The notes beneath the pieces are model-generated. The model was given only the letters and a program-made list of their open reading frames with translations. It was not told the origin of the DNA and ran no database searches. Source: Segetibacter sp. (lineage in GTDB: Bacteria > Bacteroidota > Bacteroidia > Chitinophagales > Chitinophagaceae). From it: DNA of 39,134 nucleotides. Made by a program: the position numbers and the translations under genes. Below, piece by piece: positions 1-9,021 of this stretch; the first letter of the stretch is position 1; the number at the start of each line of letters is the position of its first letter. The DNA lies in contig JAOQAJ010000410.1 of NCBI GenBank assembly GCA_025963675.1, positions 1 to 39,134 on the forward strand, written 5' to 3'.

Positions 1-21
1 GTTGTGTCACTCACTTGTACT
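1..21 (-). repeat. Interspersed repeat, copy 1 (cut by window edge)
   Basis: GTTGTGTCACTCACTTGTAC at the very start of the window. Its reverse complement is identical over 20 bp to the copy near 28405. It belongs to a family with core GTACAAG-N-G-N-GTG-N-GAC(A/G)CAAC seen in several intergenic gaps here. The minus strand is assigned by taking the GTACAAG-to-CAACGATG direction as plus. The left end is truncated by the window. Confidence 0.75.
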
Positions 22-162
22 TCTGGTGCTTTATTCAATAGCGTCAAGAAAGCGTCCACTTTGTAATCCCGGCATTTACATCTCCAGTCGATACTAATTC
101 TTTCTAAAAACCGTTTTATTTTCAGGCGTTGAATCTACGAGTTGGTCTTTGAAATTTTATAA

Positions 163-1401
163 ATGAAAATTGTTCATATCAGTCATTTGTATCATCCTTC
201 GTCTGGTGGTGTTCAGTTCTTCTTTAAAAATGTCTCTGAGAGGCTGGTGAGAGATTACGGAGACGACGTTACAGTCGTTACAACCAATTCGTACTATGGT
301 CCTGAGCGAAAAATGTTCAAGAACGTTGGGCCGGCAGAAGAGGTTGTTAACGGAGTAAAAGTTATTCGGTTTCCTTTTGTAAGGTGGCACATTAAACCAT
401 TCGCATTCATTAATAAAGTACTTGCAAAGCTTTCTATCCGAAAGCCGCAATTAATGTTTCTAATGGCAAATGGACCCGTTTCCCCGAAGATGAAAAGGTA
501 CTTGATGAATGTTGATGCAAATGCTTTTTGTGGTTCATCTGCCAACTATTATTACATGCAACTTCCTCTATGGAGAAAGTGTAATTTTTTTTATTTCGGC
601 AGTATCCACTGGGAGGCTGATGAAAGCAAGACAACTTTGTATCCTATCCAGGTAAAGTCTATGAATGCGTCATCACTTTGCCTGGCAAATACCGGCTATG
701 AAAAAAGCAGGTTAATAAAATCAGGAGTAAAAGCTGAAAAGATCTTTGTTTTAGGTGTGGGGGTTGATATGGAGCCTTTTGTAAATGTTGATGTAAAAGA
801 TATAGTAACATTTAGAAAAGATATCGGAGTGCCGGAAGACGGTTTAGTAATAGGATATGCGGGAAGAATTGAAAAAACGAAGAATGTTTTAGTGTTGATA
901 AAAGCATTTGAAAAAATTGCCCTTCAATTTGCTGAAGCATATCTTTTAATAGCAGGTGCCGGCGGCGAGTATGTAAATCATTTGAAAAATTACTGCAGCA
1001 CTTTACCTGATGCAATTGCAACAAGAATAAAATGGCAACCAAACTTCCCGATTGAAAAAAAAACAATGGTTTTTAATAGCATTGATATTCTCGTACTGCC
1101 AAGCCACAACGAATCGTTCGGGATTGTTTTCCTCGAAGCATGGAGTTGCAAAAAGCCGGTGATAGGAGTTTCAATTGGCGCGGTAAGGGATGTGATAAGA
1201 GATGGCGAAGATGGGCTATTAATGGAAATGGATAATGAAGCAAGCCTGGCTGAAAAGCTATCGAAATTAATGTCAGATGCTCAGTTAAGGAAAAGGATGG
1301 GTGAAAACGGCTTTGCCAAAGTGGAAGAGAATTATACCTGGGATATCATTACTGCACGCTTACGTCAGTGTTATATTGATAGCATTCATTCAAAAAATTA
1401 A
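163..1401 (+). CDS. Glycosyltransferase family 4 (GT-B fold)
   Basis: A 412-residue protein that probably transfers a sugar from a nucleotide-sugar donor onto a growing lipid-linked repeat unit at the cytoplasmic face of the inner membrane. The N-terminus shows the usual GT4 acceptor-domain start (MKIVHISHLYHP followed by a Gly-Gly pair near residue 15). The C-terminal half has the donor domain with IGYAGRIEKTKN near residue 230 and the EX7E motif ESFGIVFLE around 317-325. No transmembrane segment is evident. The ATG at 163 is preceded by an AT-rich leader and gives full family length. It is the first complete gene of the polysaccharide locus. The sugar specificity cannot be read from the sequence. 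Confidence 0.9.
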   Translation: MKIVHISHLYHPSSGGVQFFFKNVSERLVRDYGDDVTVVTTNSYYGPERKMFKNVGPAEEVVNGVKVIRFPFVRWHIKPFAFINKVLAKLSIRKPQLMFLMANGPVSPKMKRYLMNVDANAFCGSSANYYYMQLPLWRKCNFFYFGSIHWEADESKTTLYPIQVKSMNASSLCLANTGYEKSRLIKSGVKAEKIFVLGVGVDMEPFVNVDVKDIVTFRKDIGVPEDGLVIGYAGRIEKTKNVLVLIKAFEKIALQFAEAYLLIAGAGGEYVNHLKNYCSTLPDAIATRIKWQPNFPIEKKTMVFNSIDILVLPSHNESFGIVFLEAWSCKKPVIGVSIGAVRDVIRDGEDGLLMEMDNEASLAEKLSKLMSDAQLRKRMGENGFAKVEENYTWDIITARLRQCYIDSIHSKN

Positions 1402-1428
1402 ATTGTTCAGAAGTTAAGTTGTATAAAA

Positions 1429-2049
1429 ATGTTTAGAGAAGAATCACTTTGGATAAAAAATGCAATTCAAAAACTAAAGCCAGTGAACGGCTACAATGAA
1501 GTTGCAAACATTGGCTCATCAACTGACCATTTTAGAAAGGTTATTCAGCCTCACATTCATGACAATATTATAAACACGCTTTTAGGCTCTGGCTGGAATG
1601 TGATTAATGTAGATATGAAAAAAGAGCCTGGAGTTGATTTGGTAGCTGATGTTACCAAAGAAAATTTTGCCGTCCCTTTTAAAGATCGTTTTGCCTTAAC
1701 TATTTGTACAAACCTACTCGAGCACGTTGAAGACATTGAACTGGTTACAAAAAACCTGGTTGCTATCACTCGTTCTGGTGGTCATCTGCTAATAACCGTT
1801 CCATATAAATACAAATTGCATTACGATCCTATTGACAACGGTTTCAGACCAACTCCTCAGCAAATCGTTGATCTGTTTAAAGACGTAGCCGAATATATTG
1901 TTGATTCGAAAATTATAGCTGTATCTGATAGAGACCAGTACCGGATAAAAAAGTCAAAATTCCCCGGTTGGGGTTATAGAGAAAGACTCGCTTACTATTT
2001 TGGAAAGCGGCATAAGACCTCCGGGATTTTGTTTTCTATAAAAAAATAA
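1429..2049 (+). CDS. Class I SAM-dependent methyltransferase
   Basis: A 206-residue protein resembling the methyltransferase type 11 group. It shows a degenerate glycine motif I (NIGSSTDHF), an acidic end of the second strand (VINVDMKKEPG), the motif VADVTKENFAVPF, and the post-motif region CTNLLEHVEDIE followed by GGHLLITVPY. The last is typical of enzymes where the helix after motif II carries LEH(V/I). It sits 27 bp downstream of a GT4 gene and ahead of asnB, so a role in methylating a sugar or a non-reducing chain end is plausible. The substrate is not visible. It is short compared with typical 230-260-residue relatives but has no sign of truncation. Confidence 0.8.
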   Translation: MFREESLWIKNAIQKLKPVNGYNEVANIGSSTDHFRKVIQPHIHDNIINTLLGSGWNVINVDMKKEPGVDLVADVTKENFAVPFKDRFALTICTNLLEHVEDIELVTKNLVAITRSGGHLLITVPYKYKLHYDPIDNGFRPTPQQIVDLFKDVAEYIVDSKIIAVSDRDQYRIKKSKFPGWGYRERLAYYFGKRHKTSGILFSIKK

Positions 2050-2097
2050 GGCGCTTTTCTTGAACCGCTACACTCTAGGCATAACAAACTGCACCAA

Positions 2098-2140
2098 GCC
2101 TTAGTGTTTCTTCGTGTACTTTGTGTCTTAGTGGTTTAAA
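2098..2140 (+). repeat. Intergenic repeat-like segment (TTAGTGTTTCTTCGTGTAC type)
   Basis: The segment between the methyltransferase and asnB contains repeated GTGT(A/C)TT(T/A)GTG-like words (TTCGTGTACTTTGTGTCTTAGTGG). This kind of sequence recurs in intergenic DNA of environmental Bacteroidota as far as I recall. It has no coding potential and lies immediately upstream of repeat copy 2. Only one copy is visible in the window, so its status as a dispersed repeat is an inference. Confidence 0.35.
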
Positions 2141-2157
2141 GGCTCCGCACAGAACTA

Positions 2158-2185
2158 TCAGTACAAGGGAGTGACACAACGATGT
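2158..2185 (+). repeat. Interspersed repeat, copy 2 (28 bp, inverted partner at 12154)
   Basis: TCAGTACAAGGGAGTGACAC followed by AACGATGT. Its reverse complement occurs without mismatch at 12154-12181. The ATG inside the repeat (2182) is what the ORF track takes as the start of the asparagine synthase ORF, but the real start is probably GTG 2242. Confidence 0.85.
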
Positions 2186-2241
2186 CGAATAAACCTCAAG
2201 AGCTTGTCCCCAAAAAATCAACTCCCAGAAAATACAACGAA

Positions 2242-4092
2242 GTGTGCGGTATTGTAGGCATATTTAATTACAGAGATCAGGTGCAGAATGAAAGGCCCTT
2301 TATTGAATGGGCTTTGAGGAGTATGCATCATCGCGGACCGGACTCTAATGGAACATGGTCGAACCAGCAAAACTACATTGCTGGTTTTGTTCGTTTATCC
2401 ATCCTTGATCTCTCTGAAAACGGCAATCAGCCAATGATCTCAGCATGCGGTAGATATGCACTTTCATTTAACGGTGAAATTTATAATACTGGTGAGTATC
2501 GAAAGCGCCTGCAAAATGAAGGAGTAACATTTCGTTCGACCACTGATACTGAAGTTTTGCTATATGCACTTATGAATTGGGGTGAGGAATATGTGCTGGA
2601 AAATTTTGATGGTTTGTTTGCTTTTGCATTTTACAACGCAGTTACCAATACATTAATTCTTGCCCGTGACCGAAGTGGTATTAAGCCATTATATATCGGA
2701 CATTCATCACACGGAATTGTTTATAGTTCTCAGTATGACCATGTCATAAATCACCCTACTATAAAGGCAAACGCTTTGCATGCTGGTGCTATTGGCGCTT
2801 ACCTTTCTTTGGGTTATGTTCCTGAAAATTCCGGTGTGGTTACTTCTACTTGTATGGTGCCTCATGGTTATTTTTTTCGCATAAATAATGCAGGGTTTAC
2901 CAGGCACCGGTTTTTCAACTATGCACTTAATCAAAAAGGAAAGGCGGCAAAATCGCTTGAACAAATTCTGGAAGAAAACGTAAAGGCTCAACTGGTGAGT
3001 GATGTACCAGTCGGAACTTTTATGTCAGGCGGAGTAGACAGTCCTTTGGTTTCTTATTTTGCTAATAAACATACTCCTATTCAATCGTTCACCATAGGAG
3101 TAGATGATAAAAAAATGGATGAAAGCAGCGCGGCTGCAGAGTACGCAAATATCTTTCAAACAAAACATCTTTGTCAGCATATAACCGAAAAAGATTTATT
3201 GGAAACAATAGCGGATAATACCAAAGCTTTTAGTGAACCATTTGCAGATTTTTCTTCCATTCCGACTCTGTTGTTATCGAAGTTTGCCAGGCAAAAAGTA
3301 ACAGTTGCGCTAAGCGGTGATGGCGGCGACGAACTTTTTTGGGGCTACCCGAGAAATAAAAGAATGCTGCGTGAAGGAATGGTTTTCAGACACAGCAAAT
3401 TGTTGCGGGTTTTGAATTTTGGAAAGGAAAAAGTTACAGGCGCAAAAAGGGTTGTTCGAAAGCGACACTTGGAAGTAACTGATTTTCCTGCCTATTATTA
3501 TCGGTCATTATTTATAACAGGTGCCGAGCAATGGCTGCCTGAAATGTTTGATGATGAGATAGAAGAAGCTTTCTTTTTTAAAAACGTGTATAACGAAGAC
3601 GGGGTGCTGGATGTAAATGAGCACAACATAATGAATGTGCTGCGTAAGCTGGAGTTTGATATTCACTTGCAAAGAATTTTAATAAAAGTTGATAGGGCAA
3701 GCATGTATCACAGTCTTGAAGTACGAGTGCCTCTCTTATGTAATGAGATGATCGACTATAGTTCAACTGTTGATTACACAAGTTGTATGAAAAACGGGCA
3801 GGGAAAATTCAATTTAAAAGAATTGTTGATTGATAAGTCAAATGAAAAACTGGTTTTGCAACCCAAAAAAGGTTTTGTAATTCCAATTGGCGATTGGCTG
3901 AAAAAAGAGTTGAAAAAAGATGTGGAAGAGAAGATCATGAATATGCCATCGGAGCTTTCTCCACTGTTTAAGAGAAAAGAGCTTGAAAAAATATTACATG
4001 AACATAATCACTCAAAGCAGGATTTGGGCTGGCTGATCTGGTCATTATATTCACTTGTTAACTGGCACCAACACCACCGGAATGCATTTTAA
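2242..4092 (+). CDS. asnB: Asparagine synthase (glutamine-hydrolysing) family amidotransferase
   Basis: A 616-residue two-domain enzyme. The N-terminal Ntn-hydrolase glutaminase releases ammonia from glutamine, and the C-terminal ATP-pyrophosphatase domain adenylates a carboxylate and amidates it. Visible motifs are MCGIVGIF at the start, HHRGPDS near 30, NGEIYN near 77 and the pyrophosphate loop SGGVDS at about 262-267. I chose GTG 2242 rather than the track's ATG 2182. The catalytic nucleophile must be Cys2, exposed by Met removal, and the 20 extra residues would bury it; the ATG also lies in a dispersed repeat. Its place among glycosyltransferases suggests amidation of a sugar uronic acid rather than free aspartate, as described for WbpS-type enzymes, but this is inference. 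Confidence 0.9.
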   Translation: MCGIVGIFNYRDQVQNERPFIEWALRSMHHRGPDSNGTWSNQQNYIAGFVRLSILDLSENGNQPMISACGRYALSFNGEIYNTGEYRKRLQNEGVTFRSTTDTEVLLYALMNWGEEYVLENFDGLFAFAFYNAVTNTLILARDRSGIKPLYIGHSSHGIVYSSQYDHVINHPTIKANALHAGAIGAYLSLGYVPENSGVVTSTCMVPHGYFFRINNAGFTRHRFFNYALNQKGKAAKSLEQILEENVKAQLVSDVPVGTFMSGGVDSPLVSYFANKHTPIQSFTIGVDDKKMDESSAAAEYANIFQTKHLCQHITEKDLLETIADNTKAFSEPFADFSSIPTLLLSKFARQKVTVALSGDGGDELFWGYPRNKRMLREGMVFRHSKLLRVLNFGKEKVTGAKRVVRKRHLEVTDFPAYYYRSLFITGAEQWLPEMFDDEIEEAFFFKNVYNEDGVLDVNEHNIMNVLRKLEFDIHLQRILIKVDRASMYHSLEVRVPLLCNEMIDYSSTVDYTSCMKNGQGKFNLKELLIDKSNEKLVLQPKKGFVIPIGDWLKKELKKDVEEKIMNMPSELSPLFKRKELEKILHEHNHSKQDLGWLIWSLYSLVNWHQHHRNAF

Positions 4093-4096
4093 ACCT

Positions 4097-5272
4097 ATGA
4101 AAATTTGCCTGGTAACAAATGAATTTCCAGCGCTGACAGAAACATTTATTACAACAAAAGCGCTCGAGCTAAGAAGAAGAGGTCACGAGATTACGGTTAT
4201 TAAAAATCAGGACAACGTTGTAAACGACTCTCATGTCAGCCAGGTAAAGCAAGCCGGAATAAAAGTGCTTTCTTATCATAGCCTTCAAACAAAGAAAGGG
4301 ATAGCTAAGGCTTTTTTGTCACATCCTTCCGTGGTAATTAAAACAGTTCCAATATCTGCTTCTGGTAGAAAAAAGTTTAAGCAACATTTACAAAAAAAGC
4401 TGCTTCTCAAAAATTCCTATGATATTATTCATTTTGAATTTTCTGGTCTCGGTGTAGCGTATGAAAATATATTAGATAGTATCAATACTAAACTCGTAGT
4501 CAGTTGCCGTGGTACTGCTGAAAAGGTGAAGCCTATTTCTGAGCCAAATAGAAAAGAGCAATTAAAAAAGCTATTTTCAAAAGTAAATGCCATTCATTGC
4601 GTTTCGCAGGACATGGCAAATACCATCACACCTTTTTGCAGTGAACCTGAAAAGATCTTTGTAAATCGTCCATCGATCGATCAAACAGTATTTAAAAGGG
4701 CTAAGCCATATTCTGCCTCCGGTTCAGCCTTGCAAATTTTTACAATTGGTCGTTTTACCTTTCAAAAAGGATATCTGATAGGATTGATGGCGATGCGCCA
4801 ACTGAAGAATGAAGGGGTAAAGTTTTCATGGAAAATTGTTGGCGATGGTCCGTTGAAGGAAGAAATCCTCTATCACATTCATGCATTGCAACTGGAGGAC
4901 TGTGTCGAACTTCTGGGTAAAAAAAACCGTGACGAAATTCTCGAGCTATATAACAGTGTCGATGTCTTTTTGTTGCCTAGTGTTTATGAGGGTATTGCCA
5001 ACGTTTGCCTTGAGGCGATGAGTATGGAACTTCCGGTAGTGTCAACGAAAAGCGGTGGTATGGAAGAAGTAATTGTTCATGGAGAAAATGGCCTCCTGTG
5101 TGAAATTTATGATCCTGGTTCTATTGCTGAAAATATAAGGTCGTTAGCCAGGGAACGTGCTCAATTAAAAATTCTTGGTTCAAATGCAAGAAAAACAATC
5201 ATAGAAAGATTTACCATAAGCCGACAAGTTGATGTTTTTGAAGAGGAATATGCTAAATTGATCAATACATAA
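4097..5272 (+). CDS. Glycosyltransferase family 4
   Basis: A 391-residue GT-B glycosyltransferase. It starts MKICLVTNEFPALTETFI, a typical GT4 N-terminus. The donor domain carries IFTIGRFTFQKG and the EX7E motif EGIANVCLE in PSVYEGIANVCLEAMS. The track extends to TTG 4055, inside asnB, but ATG 4097 lies 5 bp after the asnB stop and places the conserved first strand at the N-terminus, so it is preferred. The tight spacing suggests co-transcription with asnB. It is predicted to act at the cytoplasmic face of the membrane in repeat-unit assembly. Donor and acceptor are unknown. Confidence 0.9.
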   Translation: MKICLVTNEFPALTETFITTKALELRRRGHEITVIKNQDNVVNDSHVSQVKQAGIKVLSYHSLQTKKGIAKAFLSHPSVVIKTVPISASGRKKFKQHLQKKLLLKNSYDIIHFEFSGLGVAYENILDSINTKLVVSCRGTAEKVKPISEPNRKEQLKKLFSKVNAIHCVSQDMANTITPFCSEPEKIFVNRPSIDQTVFKRAKPYSASGSALQIFTIGRFTFQKGYLIGLMAMRQLKNEGVKFSWKIVGDGPLKEEILYHIHALQLEDCVELLGKKNRDEILELYNSVDVFLLPSVYEGIANVCLEAMSMELPVVSTKSGGMEEVIVHGENGLLCEIYDPGSIAENIRSLARERAQLKILGSNARKTIIERFTISRQVDVFEEEYAKLINT

Positions 5273-5275
5273 TTA

Positions 5276-6676
5276 GTGCAATTCTCATTCATAAAATATA
5301 CTCAGCCGGGTTGGCTCTTCAACATTCAGCCTTTAAAAGCCACACCTTTTTCATCGTGTTATTATCATCCGGAGTATTTGCCTTTGCAGGAGGATGTACA
5401 GGTAGAGCAAGATGATTCTTTTGAAACAATTACTGCAAAATATGCCGACGTCGGCTACCAGGCCTGGAACAAAGGGCAGTTAACCTGGTGCAATTCTGAA
5501 GCAAGAGCTTTCTTTGAAAAAATGCCAAAGCCTGGCCTCAAAGACGAATACACTTTTGTGTACAAATACTGGGGGAAGCCGTGGGCGACTTACGCATTAT
5601 TCAGCCGCATTATTTCACTTAACAATCCTTTTAAAGAGATCAATGCTTATACAAAAGCTTCTTCTAAAAAAAGGATTAATCCTTATACGAACCCTTTAGA
5701 TCGTTCCGATTATCATATCTATCATTCAAACCTTGTTGAAGAGGCTCCATTAGTTGCTGTAATTATTCCAACGCTTAACAGGTATCTGTATTTAAAAGAT
5801 GTACTTGAAGACCTGGAAAAACAAGACTACCGGAATTTTCAAGTTATCATTGTTGACCAATCAACACCTTTTAATGAAGATTTTTATAAAGGTTTTAATT
5901 TAAACATTAAGGTAATTTATCAAAAAGAGCGATTATTGTGGACCGCTAGAAACAATGCGATAAAAGCTACTAAAGCCGAATATCTGTTGTTCTTCGATGA
6001 TGACTCAAGAGTAAAACCAGATTGGATAAGTCATCATTTAAAATGCCTTGATTATTTTAATTGTGATATTTCTGCTGGTGTATCACTAGCAAAAGTCGGA
6101 ATGAAAATTCCTGCTAATTATAGTTATTTCCGTTGGGCCGACCAGTTTGATAGTGGAAATGCAATGGTTAAAAGAAACCTTTTTTCTACTATTGGATTGT
6201 TTGACGAGCAATACAATAAACAGCGAATGGGCGATGGGGAATTTGGCACACGCGCTTACCTGAATGGCTATCGTTCTATTTCCAATCCTTATGCAGCAAG
6301 GGTCCATTTAAAAGTTTCCGATGGTGGATTACGCGAAATGGGAAGTTGGGACGGTTTCAGACCAAAAAAATGGTTTGCTCCTAAGCCAATTCCAAGTGTG
6401 GTTTTTCTTTACAAAAAATACTATCCGGAGCATTTATATAGGGCAGTTATTCTCCTGGGAATTATGTTGTCAAATGTTTCTTATAAGAACAAAGGCAACA
6501 ATAAAATGCTCGCTCTAAGTATTGTCCTTACAGTTTTCAAATCCCCACTTTTACTTATCCAATTTCTGAGAGCGAGAAATATTGCGAACGAAATGCTGAG
6601 AAAAGATAACGGGATAAAACTATTACCAAAAACGGCTAACGAGGAAGCCCTTACCCTAAAGGGACAAGAGAGATAG
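5276..6676 (+). CDS. Glycosyltransferase family 2 with N-terminal extension
   Basis: A 466-residue protein starting at GTG, 3 bp after the previous stop. Residues 1 to about 155 form an N-terminal region I do not recognise. A GT-A domain follows with AVIIPTLNRYLYLKDVLEDL, VIIVDQST and the metal-binding DXD-type motif FFDDDSRV. A hydrophobic stretch near the C-terminus (RAVILLGIMLSNVS, then LALSIVLTVF) suggests membrane attachment. The internal plus-strand ORFs at 5514 and 6321 are frame shadows. It is likely one of the chain-building transferases of this locus. The N-terminal extension resembles that of GT2 proteins found in other polysaccharide clusters, but I cannot assign it. Confidence 0.88.
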   Translation: MQFSFIKYTQPGWLFNIQPLKATPFSSCYYHPEYLPLQEDVQVEQDDSFETITAKYADVGYQAWNKGQLTWCNSEARAFFEKMPKPGLKDEYTFVYKYWGKPWATYALFSRIISLNNPFKEINAYTKASSKKRINPYTNPLDRSDYHIYHSNLVEEAPLVAVIIPTLNRYLYLKDVLEDLEKQDYRNFQVIIVDQSTPFNEDFYKGFNLNIKVIYQKERLLWTARNNAIKATKAEYLLFFDDDSRVKPDWISHHLKCLDYFNCDISAGVSLAKVGMKIPANYSYFRWADQFDSGNAMVKRNLFSTIGLFDEQYNKQRMGDGEFGTRAYLNGYRSISNPYAARVHLKVSDGGLREMGSWDGFRPKKWFAPKPIPSVVFLYKKYYPEHLYRAVILLGIMLSNVSYKNKGNNKMLALSIVLTVFKSPLLLIQFLRARNIANEMLRKDNGIKLLPKTANEEALTLKGQER

Positions 6677-6714
6677 ACACCAAACCTAAAAGCAACAATG
6701 GCTTTAATAATTCA

Positions 6715-7842
6715 ATGCTAACGCCTTTAACTCCCGTCAGGGCTCGCCGACTTCTAATAATAAGTTCCGAGTTTCCACCCAACGTTGGTGGAATTGGTAA
6801 CCATGCTTATAATCTTGCAAAAGCTTTGGTGACCGAAGGTTTTGAAGTATCGGTTGTAGCTGATATCATTGGAGTGGATGATAATCAATTGGAAAAGTTT
6901 TCGTCAAAAGAAAATTTTAAAATATACTGGGTTAAGAGGAAACGTTTTGTTTTCCAAACTTATTTCGCACGTATTTTAAAAGCGCTTTCTCACGCAAAAA
7001 AAGCTGATAAAGTAATTTGTTCAGGCAAGTTCTCTTTATGGATAGGAATTCTGATACGGGCGAGAAATCCTATGAAAGAATTAGTAGCTGTGGTGCACGG
7101 TACCGAACTTGACTTGAGGTCGGCACCGTCAAAAAAAGTAACATCTTATTCAATTAAAAAATTCAATAAGATCATCGCTGTTTCAAATTATACCAAACAG
7201 TTCCTTCCACGATTTTTGCCCACCCGCATTCAGCAATTTGTTATTCATAACGGCATTAATGGAGGAGAATTTAATATCCCTTCAAATTTGCCCCTGACGG
7301 GAAATCCTGCACTAATAACAGTTGGAAATGTTACTGATAGAAAAGGGCAGGACAATGTAATTAATGCTCTGCCTGAGATTGTGTCTGAATATCCTACCGT
7401 ACACTATCATATCGTCGGTAAACCGACCAATAAACAAAAATTAGACAAGAAGGTAGAAATGTTAGGGCTTGGGGATCATATAACATTTCATGGTGCGGTC
7501 AGTAGAGATGAGTTGTTACAAAAAATAGAAAATGCTTCAATCAAACTAATGCTCAGCAATCATACTTCAGATGGAGATTTTGAAGGTTTTGGAATTGCGG
7601 TTTTAGAGGCCAATGCTTTTGGGGTGCCGGCGATAGGAAGCAGAAATTCGGGCATATCAGACGCAATTAAAGATGGCGAGACCGGCCTTCTGGTCGACCA
7701 AAGTAATCCAAAAGAAATTGCTGAGGCTGTAAAAACAGTGCTGACTAATTATCCATCTTTTTCGAAAAATGCCAAAAGTTGGGCGGAACAACATGATTGG
7801 AAAATTATCGTTAAAGAATACGTCGCCGCACTTGAGGCCTGA
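6715..7842 (+). CDS. Glycosyltransferase family 4
   Basis: A 375-residue GT-B enzyme. The N-terminus RRLLIISSEFPPNVGGIGNH is the classic GT4 opening with the Gly-Gly loop. The donor domain has TVGNVTDRKGQDNVI and the EX7E motif EGFGIAVLE around residue 290. ATG 6715 gives about ten residues ahead of the first strand, which is acceptable for the family, and the next in-frame candidates would cut the Rossmann strand. It follows the GT2 gene by 38 bp and is followed directly by another GT4, so it belongs to the same operon. Specificity is not readable. Confidence 0.9.
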   Translation: MLTPLTPVRARRLLIISSEFPPNVGGIGNHAYNLAKALVTEGFEVSVVADIIGVDDNQLEKFSSKENFKIYWVKRKRFVFQTYFARILKALSHAKKADKVICSGKFSLWIGILIRARNPMKELVAVVHGTELDLRSAPSKKVTSYSIKKFNKIIAVSNYTKQFLPRFLPTRIQQFVIHNGINGGEFNIPSNLPLTGNPALITVGNVTDRKGQDNVINALPEIVSEYPTVHYHIVGKPTNKQKLDKKVEMLGLGDHITFHGAVSRDELLQKIENASIKLMLSNHTSDGDFEGFGIAVLEANAFGVPAIGSRNSGISDAIKDGETGLLVDQSNPKEIAEAVKTVLTNYPSFSKNAKSWAEQHDWKIIVKEYVAALEA

Positions 7843-7848
7843 TTGCAA

Positions 7849-9021
7849 ATGAAACTTGGGATTATTTCAGATTGTATTCACTATAAAACTCCCGATGGAA
7901 AAATCGGAACTGAAAACCACATTTTACTCAGGCAATTGCAGGCACTAAGTTCTTATTATTCTGAAACATTGATTTCCTGCCCTTTTGAAGATTATGATCC
8001 TTCAAAAGTTATTTCTGTTTACACAGATAAGAATATTCAGTTTACTACCGTTCCCGTTGTTGGTGGCAACACGCTGACAGCTAAGTTGAAACTACTTTCT
8101 GTTATTAGGAAATGGTGGCGGGCTTATAAGATTATTGATAGGTTTAGTGATGTCGTGTACCAGCGGTTTCCTAATAACCTTAATATTCCGGCATTTTTTT
8201 ATTTTTGGTTAAAAGGGAAAAAAGTATTTGCTACCTATACCGGAACCTGGAATTCATACCCGTCAGAACCAGTGACATACCGTTTTCAAAGGTGGTTGGT
8301 GAGGAATTATTTAAAAGGGCCGGTTTGGGTATACTCTAATGAATTGAAGACTGGTAAACGAATATTTTCAGGATTTAGTCCCTCATACAATTCCCGGGAG
8401 TGGGATGAAGAAACATTACAGGTACAAAAGAGGATTGAGCGAATCGAAAATGTAGGATTGCCTGTTCTCCGGTTGATAACTGTAGGAACTCTGATCAGTT
8501 ATAAAAACCAAACCGGCATCGTTAGGTCCTGTGTTTTGCTGAAAAAGCGAGGTTTGTTATTTTCGTTAACCATTGTTGGCGATGGGCCAATGCGGGCTGA
8601 GTTAGAAAGCTTAGTCATAGAAAGCGGCTTGCAGAATGAAGTAAAACTTGTTGGGAAAAAAAAATATGCAGAATTAAGAGAACTTTATCGGCAACACGAT
8701 TTTGTAGTGCAGGCGCCCTTTTCAGAAGGATTTGGAAAAGTGCCGGTAGAAGGTTTTTTTCATGGAGTAATTCCCGTCATCAATAACATAAGCATGGCTC
8801 GCTATATGACTGGTGGAGAAGATCGTGGATTTTTATTTGATGCAACAGATGAAAAAAATCTTGCTGAAACGTTAGTTAAAATGAAAGAGAGGGTAGCAGA
8901 TTTGCCAAAAATGATCGTGAAAGGAAGGGAGTTTGCAAAAGGGCAGACTTTGGAAGAATGGGCAAAAGAGTATTATCAAACAGTAACAAATTATTTTGGC
9001 AAAGAAGAAGTTCATATTTAA
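7849..9021 (+). CDS. Glycosyltransferase family 4
   Basis: A protein of about 390 residues with a GT4 C-terminal domain: LRLITVGTLISYKNQ, then FSLTIVGDGPMRAELE, then the EX7E motif EGFGKVPVE in APFSEGFGKVPVEGF. The track starts at TTG 7843, directly after the previous stop. ATG 7849 two codons later (MKLGIISDCIHY) matches a usual N-terminus better. The spacing of 6 bp suggests translational coupling. The N-terminal half is less typical and includes an aromatic-rich stretch (FFYFWLKGKKVFATYTG). It is predicted to be a chain-building transferase; donor unknown. Confidence 0.87.
   Translation: MKLGIISDCIHYKTPDGKIGTENHILLRQLQALSSYYSETLISCPFEDYDPSKVISVYTDKNIQFTTVPVVGGNTLTAKLKLLSVIRKWWRAYKIIDRFSDVVYQRFPNNLNIPAFFYFWLKGKKVFATYTGTWNSYPSEPVTYRFQRWLVRNYLKGPVWVYSNELKTGKRIFSGFSPSYNSREWDEETLQVQKRIERIENVGLPVLRLITVGTLISYKNQTGIVRSCVLLKKRGLLFSLTIVGDGPMRAELESLVIESGLQNEVKLVGKKKYAELRELYRQHDFVVQAPFSEGFGKVPVEGFFHGVIPVINNISMARYMTGGEDRGFLFDATDEKNLAETLVKMKERVADLPKMIVKGREFAKGQTLEEWAKEYYQTVTNYFGKEEVHI

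Noticed and set aside
157-450. Minus-strand ORF of 97 residues overlapping the first glycosyltransferase
   Set aside because: It lies wholly inside a well-supported GT4 gene in another frame and has no family-like motifs; it is a shadow ORF.
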